Shown: piece after piece, positions 1 to 5,917 of the stretch | Layout of the letters: each line of letters starts with the position of its first letter | How positions within the stretch are numbered: the first letter of the stretch is position 1 | Origin: Phyllobacteriaceae bacterium | GTDB taxonomy: Bacteria; Pseudomonadota; Alphaproteobacteria; Rhizobiales; Rhizobiaceae | Reading direction: 5' to 3' | DNA length: 11,208 bases | Assembly: GCA_024645155.1 (NCBI GenBank) | Contig: JAHEGF010000009.1 | Coordinates: forward strand, 1-11,208 | Made by a program: the position numbers and the translations under genes | Notes under the pieces: generated by a model | What the model saw: only the letters and a program-made list of their open reading frames with translations | Told to the model about the DNA's origin: nothing | The model's database searches: none

Positions 1-491
1 GTGCGACCGTGACCACCGTTGCCGTTCCCTCGCAACCGCAACCGGCAGGTGGTGCGGGTTTTACGATTGACCGGACCTATTACCGGATGGACGGATCGCC
101 AGCCAATGTCAGCGAAGCTGTGCAAAACGAGCGGTTTGTCGTGGTCATCAACGCCAGGCAGCTCAATGAGCTTGCATCGCGACTGATCATCACCGATCTG
201 CTGCCGGCCGGTTTTGAAATCGACAATCCGTCACTGGTGGACAGCGCAAAGCTTGCCAATTTCAGCTGGCTGCCGGGCACCGAAGCGGCGCATTCGGAAT
301 TTCGCGATGACCGGTTTGTAACCGCGTTTGACCGGGAAGAATTCGGCCGCAAGGATTTTACCGTGGCCTATACGGTGCGCGCAGTCACGCCGGGCATTTA
401 TGTTCACCCGGCTGCACAGGTGGAGGACATGTACCGGCCGCAATATTCGGCGCGCACGGCTGCCGGATGGATGCAGGTAGTGCAGCGCTAG
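1..491 (+). CDS. Bacterial alpha-2-macroglobulin family protein, C-terminal end (5' truncated by window)
   Basis: The frame is open from base 3, so the gene begins before the window; only about 162 C-terminal residues are visible. The segment reads as the last beta-sandwich (MG10-type) domain of bacterial alpha-2-macroglobulins of the YfhM type: the stretches ITDLLPAGFEIDNP, FREDRF-like FRDDRFVTAFD, FTVAYTVRAVTPGIYVHPAA and VEDMYRP are typical of that end. These are large periplasmic, usually lipid-anchored proteins thought to trap foreign proteases after bait-region cleavage. The bait region and any thioester CXEQ motif would lie upstream and cannot be checked here. The TAG stop (489-491) is directly followed by the pbpC ATG, so the two genes are almost certainly co-transcribed. 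That pairing is a known arrangement and supports the call. Recognition is from sequence patterns only; confidence in the family is high. Confidence 0.88.
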   Translation, partial: ATVTTVAVPSQPQPAGGAGFTIDRTYYRMDGSPANVSEAVQNERFVVVINARQLNELASRLIITDLLPAGFEIDNPSLVDSAKLANFSWLPGTEAAHSEFRDDRFVTAFDREEFGRKDFTVAYTVRAVTPGIYVHPAAQVEDMYRPQYSARTAAGWMQVVQR

Positions 492-2600
492 ATGCGCGCC
501 ATGGCGAAAATCCGGAAGAAATACTTGCGATGCTTCGTGTTGCCGGTCTGTGCATGCGTTGTTGCAGCAGCGCTTTCCGTGCCGGCGTTCCTGATGCTCG
601 ATCATGCCTGGCCGCCGCCGCTGCCGGACCGGATCGAGGTATCGAAAGAGGTGGTTGATGCAGACGGCCGTCTCCTGCGTTCCTTTGCCACAGGGAAGGG
701 GCGTTGGCGCCTGCCGGTCGTACTGGATGACGTCGACAGCGAATTCCTGAAGCTTCTGATCGCCTATGAGGACCAGCGTTTCTGGACGCACCACGGTGTC
801 GATCCGCTTGCCATGGTGCGGGCCGCGGGACAACTGGTCGCAAACGGGCGCATCATCTCGGGCGGGTCGACGATAACAATGCAGCTGGCAAGGCTTGCAG
901 AGCCGCGCAGCCAGCGGTCCGTGACCTCGAAGCTGCTGCAAATCTTCCGGGCGCTCCAGATCGAACGGCGCCTTTCGAAGAAAGAGATACTGGAACGCTA
1001 TCTCCTACTGGCGCCCTATGGCGGAAACCTGGAAGGCGTGCGCGCAGCATCGCTTGCCTATTTTGGCAGGGAGCCGAAAGGCCTGACCCTGGCACAGGCA
1101 GCGATGCTGGTGGCATTGCCGCAATCGCCGGAAGGCAGGCGGCCTGACCGCCATGCCGGCCGGGCAAAAAGGGCCCGCGACACGGTTCTGTCGCGAATGG
1201 CCGCCGCCGGTGTCATCGCCAGTGGCGAAGTGGAGCGGGCAACGTCGGCACCCGTCCCCGACCGCCGTTTTGCACTGCCGCAACTTGCAGCGCACCTGGC
1301 GCAGCGGGCGCTTGTGGCCGACCCGGAGGCGCAGCGTCATCAGGTAACGCTGAAAAGGGACCTGCAGCAGGCACTGGAAGCGGTTGCCGGTGATGCGGTT
1401 CGTCAATTCGACAGGAGCACGTCGGTAGCCCTGCTGCTGGCCGATGCGAAGACCGGCGATGTGCTCGCCCATGTCGGGTCACCGGACACGCTGGATGCGA
1501 AACGGTCTGGCTGGGTCGATATGACCGGGGCCATCCGCTCTCCCGGTTCGACCCTGAAGCCCTTCATCTACGGGCTGGCATTCGAGGAGGGTGTGGCCCG
1601 GCCCGAGACGCTGATGACGGACGGTCCGGCCAGTTTTGCCGGGTACCGCCCGCGCAACTTCGACATGGAATACCAGGGCGAGATAAGCGCCCGCAAGGCG
1701 CTGCAACTGTCGCTCAATGTTCCTGCGATCCAGCTTCTGGAGGCGGTCGGGCCGGCAAGGCTGCTGGCGCGGTTCCGGCGCGCGCAGGTGGAGGCCGTAT
1801 TGCCGGCCCCGGATGCTCCCGGACTGGCCATCGGACTTGGCGGTATCGGTGTTTCGTTGCGCGACCTTGTCCAGCTCTATACGGCGTTTGCCAATGGCGG
1901 CCGTGTCCGCATCCTGCGCGACGGTGTGTCGGGCACGGGCAAGCTGACGTCAGGCATCCTGCAACCGGGTGCTGCGTGGCAGGTTGCCGATATCCTGTCC
2001 GGTGCGCCAACACCACCGGGTGCGCATGCAACCGGCCTGTCCTACAAGACCGGAACGAGTTACGGCTATCGCGATGCATGGGCGATCGGCTTTGATGGCC
2101 GCTACGTGCTTGGCGTGTGGGTTGGAAAGGCCGACAATGGACCAGTTCCCGGAATAACCGGCTTTGGCAGTGCGGCGCCAATCCTGTTCGACGCTTTTGC
2201 CCGTTCGGGTCTGAAGACATCGGCGCCCGGGCGAAAGCCCGCCGCGGCACTGGTGACGTCCTTTGAGGATCTGCCTGCGGCATTGAAACGGTTTCAGCCA
2301 TTGGCAGCGTATCCCGCTGCCGGCATTTCCCCGGAGCCACCGCCGCGCATCATCCACCCGCCAACGGGAGCGTATGTGGAACTGGCAATGACGGCGCGTG
2401 GGGAACCGGTTCCCCTGGTCATCAAGCTTCAGGGCGGGCGGCCACCATTCCGCTGGCTCGCCAACGGCAACCTGGTGCCAATGAATGCGCGAAAGAGAAA
2501 GGTTGCCTGGAAACCGGATGGCAGCGGCTATTCGACCCTGACGGTCATCGATGCAACCGGACGGGCATCCAGCGTCAACGTGTTCGTTCAGGCGCATTGA
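492..2600 (+). CDS. pbpC: Penicillin-binding protein 1C (bifunctional glycosyltransferase/transpeptidase)
   Basis: 702 residues, within the usual size for PbpC. An inner-membrane anchor lies at about residues 13-36 after a basic start. The GT51 glycosyltransferase follows (about 55-225): EDQRFWTHHG at 93-102 with the catalytic Glu93, GGSTITMQ at 124-131, then RRLSKKEILERYL. The transpeptidase domain (about 310-570) has SPGSTLK with nucleophile Ser353 and Lys356, SLN at 407-409 and KTGTS at 519-523. A C-terminal BiPBP_C-type beta domain occupies about 615-700. All catalytic motifs are intact, so it should polymerise and cross-link peptidoglycan in the periplasm, although E. coli PbpC is a minor synthase of unclear role. 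The ATG abuts the upstream TAG (TAGATG), implying translational coupling. An in-frame ATG at 501 is an alternative start. The stop lies 5 bases before the left IS end. Confidence 0.97.
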   Translation: MRAMAKIRKKYLRCFVLPVCACVVAAALSVPAFLMLDHAWPPPLPDRIEVSKEVVDADGRLLRSFATGKGRWRLPVVLDDVDSEFLKLLIAYEDQRFWTHHGVDPLAMVRAAGQLVANGRIISGGSTITMQLARLAEPRSQRSVTSKLLQIFRALQIERRLSKKEILERYLLLAPYGGNLEGVRAASLAYFGREPKGLTLAQAAMLVALPQSPEGRRPDRHAGRAKRARDTVLSRMAAAGVIASGEVERATSAPVPDRRFALPQLAAHLAQRALVADPEAQRHQVTLKRDLQQALEAVAGDAVRQFDRSTSVALLLADAKTGDVLAHVGSPDTLDAKRSGWVDMTGAIRSPGSTLKPFIYGLAFEEGVARPETLMTDGPASFAGYRPRNFDMEYQGEISARKALQLSLNVPAIQLLEAVGPARLLARFRRAQVEAVLPAPDAPGLAIGLGGIGVSLRDLVQLYTAFANGGRVRILRDGVSGTGKLTSGILQPGAAWQVADILSGAPTPPGAHATGLSYKTGTSYGYRDAWAIGFDGRYVLGVWVGKADNGPVPGITGFGSAAPILFDAFARSGLKTSAPGRKPAAALVTSFEDLPAALKRFQPLAAYPAAGISPEPPPRIIHPPTGAYVELAMTARGEPVPLVIKLQGGRPPFRWLANGNLVPMNARKRKVAWKPDGSGYSTLTVIDATGRASSVNVFVQAH

Positions 2601-2605
2601 TCCCA

Positions 2606-2618
2606 GGGTCAGGACCCA
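2606..2618 (+). repeat. Left terminal inverted repeat of an IS5-like element
   Basis: GGGTCAGGACCCA reads inward from 2606. Its reverse complement matches 12 of 13 bases at 3942-3954, where TGAGTCCTGACCC overlaps the stop codon of the transposase remnant. Position and orientation are those of a pair of IS ends. No transposase 5' sequence follows this end, so the element is rearranged. The flank CCCA does not match the CTAG flank at the other end, so no target duplication is visible. Confidence 0.6.
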
Positions 2619-2692
2619 TCAATCCGGTGCGAAGCAATGACCGCTTCGAGCCAGTCCAAAGCGGGCGTGGTTCCAACGGTCGATCTGTTCAC
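2609..2692 (-). pseudogene. Possible 5' fragment of a gene coupled to the reductase, cut by the IS end
   Basis: A GTG at 2692-2690 overlaps the TGA of the reductase gene in a GTGA junction, the classic arrangement of translationally coupled genes. The frame encodes 27 residues, including TVGTTPALDWLEAVIASHR, which look like the amphipathic start of a real protein. It then runs into the IS repeat, and the repeat itself supplies the TGA stop. I infer that the next gene of the original operon was truncated here. The family is not recognisable from so few residues, and a chance ORF cannot be excluded. Confidence 0.3.
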
Positions 2693-3411
2693 TCCAACTC
2701 ATTCAGCCCACGCCTCAATGCCTCACCCATACCACTTTCTTCCATATGCAACCGCAGACGTTGGTTAAATCCGCCGGGTGTGTTCAGTGCCTCAATCAGA
2801 TCAGCGCTCTGGTTTTCTGACAGGTTCGAGGCAACAAGCGCCCTCAGAAATGCCTCCCCTTGTGCTTTGTCGGAAACTCGTTTTCCAAGCCATTCTGCGG
2901 CGTCATTTACCATCCGTGCCACCGGCGAAAGCACGGCCTGCGCGCACAAATACGCAGCCATTTCGTTGGCGTCCTTGAGGGGAAAAATGTTGTTTCGACC
3001 TCCAAATATCTCACGAACCAGTGCGGTGTCACCTTGCATCATAATAGGAGTTCCGCCTTTCGAGATTCCAGGAAACGGCATCATAATCGCAGCCGCCCGC
3101 GCCGGGTGCACCATCGCGTCCGCCTCTTCGAGGGTGGCGGCTGCCATAAAGGTGATCATTCTTTGGTCATCACGAAACCTAAGCGCCCCTAGTACATCTG
3201 AAGCGACCTCGGCCATCAGCCCCAAGAAAATCACGTCGCTTGCATCCACAACGCCCTGATTGTCAGCGATGCTGACATTCTCATACGATTCAGCGAGCGC
3301 GTTTGCGTAATTTGCGCTTCTTTCAGAAACCGTGATCTGATGCCCGTCTTTTGCGATACCGCGGACCGCAGCGCTGGCAATCGTTCCACATCCAATTACC
3401 CCAATGCGCAT
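2689..3411 (-). CDS. Pyrroline-5-carboxylate reductase-like NAD(P)-dependent oxidoreductase
   Basis: 240 residues, slightly shorter than ProC (about 270). The N terminus MRIGVIGCGTIASA is a Rossmann nucleotide-binding start with the GxGxxA pattern at 7-12. The C-terminal half is helical, with NTPGGFNQRL at 210-219 corresponding to the P5CR signature (S/T)PGGTT. In canonical ProC the residues after GG include a Thr that contacts the proline/P5C substrate; here they are Phe-Asn. The usual MPN(T/L)P segment near the middle reads MMPFPGISKGG (110-120). The fold assignment is therefore good, but conversion of pyrroline-5-carboxylate to proline is not assured and a related imine or keto substrate is possible. 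The ATG at 3411 is chosen because it starts exactly at the Rossmann strand and has GGAG about 9 bases upstream; the frame is open further to 3501. It lies between IS ends and is AT-richer than its neighbours, suggesting acquisition. Confidence 0.8.
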   Translation of the reverse strand: MRIGVIGCGTIASAAVRGIAKDGHQITVSERSANYANALAESYENVSIADNQGVVDASDVIFLGLMAEVASDVLGALRFRDDQRMITFMAAATLEEADAMVHPARAAAIMMPFPGISKGGTPIMMQGDTALVREIFGGRNNIFPLKDANEMAAYLCAQAVLSPVARMVNDAAEWLGKRVSDKAQGEAFLRALVASNLSENQSADLIEALNTPGGFNQRLRLHMEESGMGEALRRGLNELE

Positions 3412-3443
3412 GCCGCCGCTCCATTTTTCCCTGACAGGCCAAA

Positions 3444-3631
3444 TCAGAAATCTGCTCTCAATTCTCTTTTGCCCGAATAAAACAGTATCCCCAATACCCA
3501 CTTCCCAATCGAAAGTTCGATTTCTGCATTGTCCGTTGTTTTATCAAGGGCGGCTTTGTCGGCGGCACTGCCGTCATTTGCAACTTCAAGGATACAATCC
3601 TCGTGCAAGGTGTGATTCAAGTGGGCGGGAG
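3444..3631 (-). pseudogene. Possible 3' remnant of an unknown gene upstream of the reductase
   Basis: Downstream of the transposase remnant, one minus-strand frame stays open for about 60 codons and stops at 3444-3446, 32 bases before the reductase start. It encodes acidic, protein-like text such as CILEVANDGSAADKAALDK and AEIELSIGKWVLGILF. Its spacing and strand would fit the truncated C terminus of the preceding gene in the reductase operon. I do not recognise a family. The same bases have an open plus-strand frame with no recognisable content. Treat this as a weak call; otherwise 3412-3631 holds nothing I can name. Confidence 0.25.
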
Positions 3632-3944
3632 GACCTGCCCATGTCTGATCCATCCGGTGATGCCAAATGCCAAAGTCATGATCGGCGACAAAGGCTATGG
3701 CAGTGACGGGTTCATAGATGCGCTGAATGCACGCAAGATCAAACCCCTTATCCCCCCTCGATCAAACCGGACGGCGCCGAGGCACTAATCCAAAACGGTG
3801 TACAAGCAGCGTCAAAAGGTGGAAAACATGTTCGCAAGGCCGAAGGACTGGCGGCGTATAGAAACCGGATATGACCGATGCGCCCATACCTTCAGGCCGG
3901 CAATCTGTATCGCGGCATCGGTCTTCTTCTGGATCAATCAGTGA
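3632..3944 (+). pseudogene. IS5-family transposase, broken 3' part
   Basis: Two frames together give the C-terminal half of an IS5-family (IS427-like) DDE transposase. DLPMSDPSGDA (from about 3632) matches the conserved (G/x)QMSDxxGA segment. The frame then shifts, with apparent loss of a few codons, to MPNAKVMIGDKGYGSDGF (from 3660), which carries the second catalytic Asp. An in-frame TAA at 3786-3788 interrupts it. The same frame resumes with YKQRQKVENMFARPKDWRR (3801 on), holding the catalytic Glu, then YDRCAHTF and AICIAASVFFWINQ, ending at TGA 3942-3944. The N-terminal half with the first Asp is absent. The stop codon overlaps the right IS end, as is common in this family. The protein is not functional. 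Confidence 0.85.
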
Positions 3945-3954
3945 GTCCTGACCC
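3942..3954 (-). repeat. Right terminal inverted repeat of the IS5-like element
   Basis: TGAGTCCTGACCC ends the IS; read inward on the minus strand it is GGGTCAGGACTCA, 12 of 13 identical to the left end at 2606. The next four bases, CTAG (3955-3958), fit the YTAR target of IS5-group elements and contain the stop codon of marR. Confidence 0.6.
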
Positions 3955-4392
3955 CTAGGCGTTTTCCATGGCCATTGAGGATGCGTTTTCGAGCAGCGCT
4001 ATCAGGCCGCCGATATTGGACTTTCCGAGAATTTCGGCAATCGCCTCTTCATGTGCCCTGACCTTGGGGCGCAGCCTTTCGAGCAGTGCAAGACCGCGAT
4101 CGGAAATATAGACAAGGACGCGCCGCTGGTCTTCCGGGTCTGCGGCCCTGTGGACCAGGCCGACAGAAACCATCCGGTCGAGCATCTTGGTCAACGCCGG
4201 GTGATTCATCAATACGGTATTGGCAAGTTCGCCCATCGAGCGTCCGGACTGACTGCCAAGCTCTTCAAGCACGCGCCATTGTTCGACGGACACGCCTTCT
4301 TTCTGTAGCCGGACTTCGAGCTTGTTGTGCACAAAGCGGTGAACCTTGGCTATCAGATAAGTGAATTGATCCTGTTGCAATTTAGTGGGCAC
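3955..4392 (-). CDS. MarR-family winged helix-turn-helix transcriptional regulator
   Basis: 145 residues, the normal length for the family. N-terminal helices (about 5-30) would form the dimer interface. The winged HTH spans about 30-100, with WRVLEELG, MGELANTVLMNHPALTKMLDRMVSVGLV as recognition region, and the wing DPEDQRRVLVYIS at 85-97 carrying the typical D-x-R pattern. The C-terminal helix returns to the dimer interface. The start is GTG at 4392; no ATG lies nearby and no strong ribosome site is seen. It is divergent from the AmiC-like/flotillin/transporter genes, with about 137 bases between the starts, which makes it the prime candidate regulator of that locus and of itself. A 17-base palindrome lies in its leader. 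The TAG stop abuts the IS end, so the original C terminus may have been changed by the insertion. The ligand is unknown. Confidence 0.92.
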   Translation of the reverse strand: MPTKLQQDQFTYLIAKVHRFVHNKLEVRLQKEGVSVEQWRVLEELGSQSGRSMGELANTVLMNHPALTKMLDRMVSVGLVHRAADPEDQRRVLVYISDRGLALLERLRPKVRAHEEAIAEILGKSNIGGLIALLENASSMAMENA

Positions 4393-4426
4393 CGAACTTG
4401 TTCAAATTATTGTTTGCGGCGTCATC

Positions 4427-4443
4427 GTGGCGCCGGGCGCCAC
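4427..4443. promoter_or_regulatory. 17-base perfect palindrome in the marR leader
   Basis: GTGGCGCC-G-GGCGCCAC: 8-base arms around one G, 35 bases upstream of the marR GTG. It may be a regulator-binding operator for the divergent promoters, or a hairpin in the marR transcript. MarR proteins typically bind palindromes of about this size near their own start. No T-run follows on either strand, so it does not look like a terminator. Function is inferred. Confidence 0.4.
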
Positions 4444-4475
4444 AGTTGCGTCGAACTGCTTTTTAGCATAATATT

Positions 4476-4493
4476 CTTGACTTGGAAAATGAA
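4476..4493 (+). promoter_or_regulatory. Shared upstream motif, copy 1 (possible operator or promoter -35 region)
   Basis: CTTGACTTGGAAAATGAA matches 16 of 18 bases of CTTGAATTGGAAAATAAA at 5833-5850, upstream of the flotillin gene. It contains TTGACT (4477-4482), a good -35 hexamer, but a convincing -10 is not obvious (TTTTAA at 4502-4507 is 19 bases further). The second, inverted arm present at the flotillin copy is not conserved here. Either a common regulator site or a common promoter type would explain the match. Confidence 0.45.
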
Positions 4494-4529
4494 TTTAGGC
4501 GTTTTAACCCGAAAGTAGAACCCGGCGCC

Positions 4530-5654
4530 GTGGAAACGATATTGAAAAGCGGGCAGTTTCGCACGGATGATATCTGCAAATGGACGCTGCCTGGCGATGT
4601 CAGGGACGTGCCAGCCGAACCGCGTGAGCATGTCGCGGCAGTGCTTGTGCCAATGAGCGGCTCGGCGGGAATTTGGGGACCATCCTGCATTTCCTGCGCT
4701 CAGCTTGCCATTGCCGAGGTCAACAAACGCGCCGGTGTGAACGGCAAGCGGCTGGTGCCGCTGTTTCTCGATTCCGACGACTCGCGTGCGAGTGCCCTGG
4801 ACCGCGAGATTTCACAGCTTCTCCAGGAAGGTAAGATCAGCGCCATTGTCGGCATGAGTGTCAGCTCGGTGCGGCAGAAACTCAACAAGATCGTTGCCGG
4901 GAAAATCCCCTATATCTACACCCCGCTCTACGAGGGCAACGAGCACACGCCAAATGTCTACACGATCGGGGAGACCCCGGCCGACCAGTTGCAGCCCGCG
5001 ATAAGGCATTTGTCGAATATGCTGCGGGTCAGGCGCTGGGCCCTGATCGGCAACGACTACGTGTGGCCGCGTGCATCGCATCATGTCGCCAAGCAGAGTA
5101 TTGCCGATACTGGCGGTGAGGTCACATTCGAGGGCTACGTGCCGTTTGGCCTTGAAAACGCCGAATGGCTGGTTGAACGGATAGAGCGAACAAAGCCGGA
5201 TATCATACTGTTATCATTGGTCGGCCAGGATTCCGTCGAGTTCAACCGGGCGTTTGGCCAGATGGGCCTGGATTCGCGGATATTCCGGTTCTCGACGGCG
5301 ATTGAAGAAAACATTCTGCTGGCGACCGGTGCAGAAAACACCAAGAGGCTGTTTACTGCCTCGTCCTATTTCGCCGCGCTGCCGACACCGGAAAACGAAT
5401 CCTTCAAGGCGCGCTACAAGAACGCCATACCCCATGGCTGTCCTCCGGCGCTGAATTCACTGGGGCAGTCCCTTTACGAGGGCATCCATTTTTATGCCGC
5501 GTTGCGCGAGCATCAAGCGAGACGATCAAACGGTCCGATCCGCTACAACAGCGTTCGGGGCGGGACATATTTTTCCAACGACAGGAAGGATATGACCATC
5601 TACCTGTCTCGTGCCGACGGGCATAATTTCTCCATCCTGGACAAGCTGGCCTAA
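4530..5654 (+). CDS. AmiC-like cytoplasmic ligand-binding protein (type I periplasmic-binding fold)
   Basis: About 374 residues from the GTG at 4530. The fold is that of Peripla_BP_5/AmiC-type binding proteins. Its core starts at VAAVLVPMSG, and it has TPLYEGNEHTPNVY, TPADQ, IGNDYVWPRASHHV and TKPDIILLSLVGQ, which resemble Pseudomonas AmiC (TPYEG, IGSDYIYPRESNHV). AmiC is the cytoplasmic amide sensor that controls the antiterminator AmiR. No hydrophobic signal sequence precedes the core, so a cytoplasmic sensor role is more likely than transport. It parallels the Tat-exported binding protein of this locus at the same relative positions (LYEG, TPAxQ, PDI..S.LVG), so the two may bind related ligands. 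No AmiR-like gene is visible; MarR lies divergent. The start is uncertain: TTG 4482 is in frame but sits inside the shared promoter motif, and TTG 4542 or GTG 4608 are possible. Confidence 0.82.
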   Translation: METILKSGQFRTDDICKWTLPGDVRDVPAEPREHVAAVLVPMSGSAGIWGPSCISCAQLAIAEVNKRAGVNGKRLVPLFLDSDDSRASALDREISQLLQEGKISAIVGMSVSSVRQKLNKIVAGKIPYIYTPLYEGNEHTPNVYTIGETPADQLQPAIRHLSNMLRVRRWALIGNDYVWPRASHHVAKQSIADTGGEVTFEGYVPFGLENAEWLVERIERTKPDIILLSLVGQDSVEFNRAFGQMGLDSRIFRFSTAIEENILLATGAENTKRLFTASSYFAALPTPENESFKARYKNAIPHGCPPALNSLGQSLYEGIHFYAALREHQARRSNGPIRYNSVRGGTYFSNDRKDMTIYLSRADGHNFSILDKLA

Positions 5655-5832
5655 CGCGTCCTGTTTCTGCGGCACCGGTCATTACGGCCTGGTCTGCGCA
5701 TTGTGCGTTTGCCGTTCTGCGTACCGGTGGCAGCAGGCGTGGCCGGCACCCAATCCGCTTTATCTGCAACTACCGGCCGACCGGTCCGGGCGACTGCCAG
5801 AGCAGCGCGCATTCCGCCAATCGAAAATAAAG

Positions 5833-5876
5833 CTTGAATTGGAAAATAAACTGGACTAAATGTTTTCCAATTCAAG
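5833..5876. promoter_or_regulatory. Perfect 14-base inverted repeat upstream of the flotillin gene
   Basis: CTTGAATTGGAAAA (5833-5846) and TTTTCCAATTCAAG (5863-5876) are exact reverse complements separated by 16 bases, with arm centres 30 bases apart, close to three helical turns. It lies 41-85 bases before the flotillin start in an otherwise featureless 263-base spacer (5655-5917). Arm 1 and the next four bases recur with two mismatches upstream of the AmiC-like gene. A pair of binding sites for a dimeric regulator is the simplest reading. There is no U-run after the second arm and the stem is AT-rich, so a terminator for the preceding gene is less likely. Confidence 0.6.
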
Positions 5877-5907
5877 TATCCGGGTTTGCCGGGATAGCCA
5901 TTCGATG

Positions 5908-5913
5908 GGAGGC
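5908..5913 (+). promoter_or_regulatory. Ribosome binding site deciding the flotillin TTG start
   Basis: GGGAGG ends 4 bases before a TTG at 5918 that begins the hydrophobic membrane segment LYWIAAVIVLVIV. This is the only strong Shine-Dalgarno in the region. It argues for initiation at 5918 and not at the in-frame TTG at 5834, which lies inside the inverted repeat. Confidence 0.7.
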
Positions 5914-5917
5914 CGAC

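Larger units (their letters stand above)
2606..3954. mobile_element. Remnant of an IS5-family element with passenger DNA
   Basis: The interval is bounded by the two inverted IS ends (2606-2618 and 3942-3954). It fills nearly the whole space between the convergent stops of pbpC (2600) and marR (3955-3957). It contains, left to right, a 27-codon minus-strand ORF that ends in the IS end, an intact minus-strand reductase gene, an unassigned minus-strand coding-like stretch, and the 3' part of a broken plus-strand transposase. Composition differs from the flanks: the line 3001-3060 is 28/60 G+C, whereas 1081-1140 in pbpC is 41/60. It may be a decayed composite element or an IS that captured neighbouring DNA; without intact transposase it can only move if helped in trans. 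Confidence 0.5.

Noticed and set aside
1714..2340. Minus-strand frames antisense to pbpC (1714-2340, 1950-2597, 1005-1472)
   Set aside because: They are complementary to intact PbpC catalytic domains, and the translations show no motif.
2597..3259. 220-codon plus-strand frame over the reductase gene
   Set aside because: It is Ser/Ala/Arg-rich and antisense to a recognisable Rossmann-fold enzyme, and it begins in the pbpC stop and crosses the IS end. No support as a gene.
4482..5654. TTG at 4482 as the start of the AmiC-like protein
   Set aside because: The TTG lies within the motif shared with the flotillin upstream region and over a likely -35 element, has no ribosome site, and the first 16 codons are AT-rich and not gene-like. 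A later start is preferred but not proven.
5611..5859. Possible small gene after the AmiC-like CDS (82 codons, plus)
   Set aside because: It overlaps the end of the AmiC-like gene and the inverted repeat, is Cys/Arg/Trp-rich at its start, and has no ribosome site.
5833..5876. Inverted repeat as an intrinsic terminator of the AmiC-like gene
   Set aside because: The stem is AT-rich with a 16-base loop, no U-run follows it, and it lies about 180 bases after the stop codon. The repeated arm before the AmiC-like gene fits an operator better.
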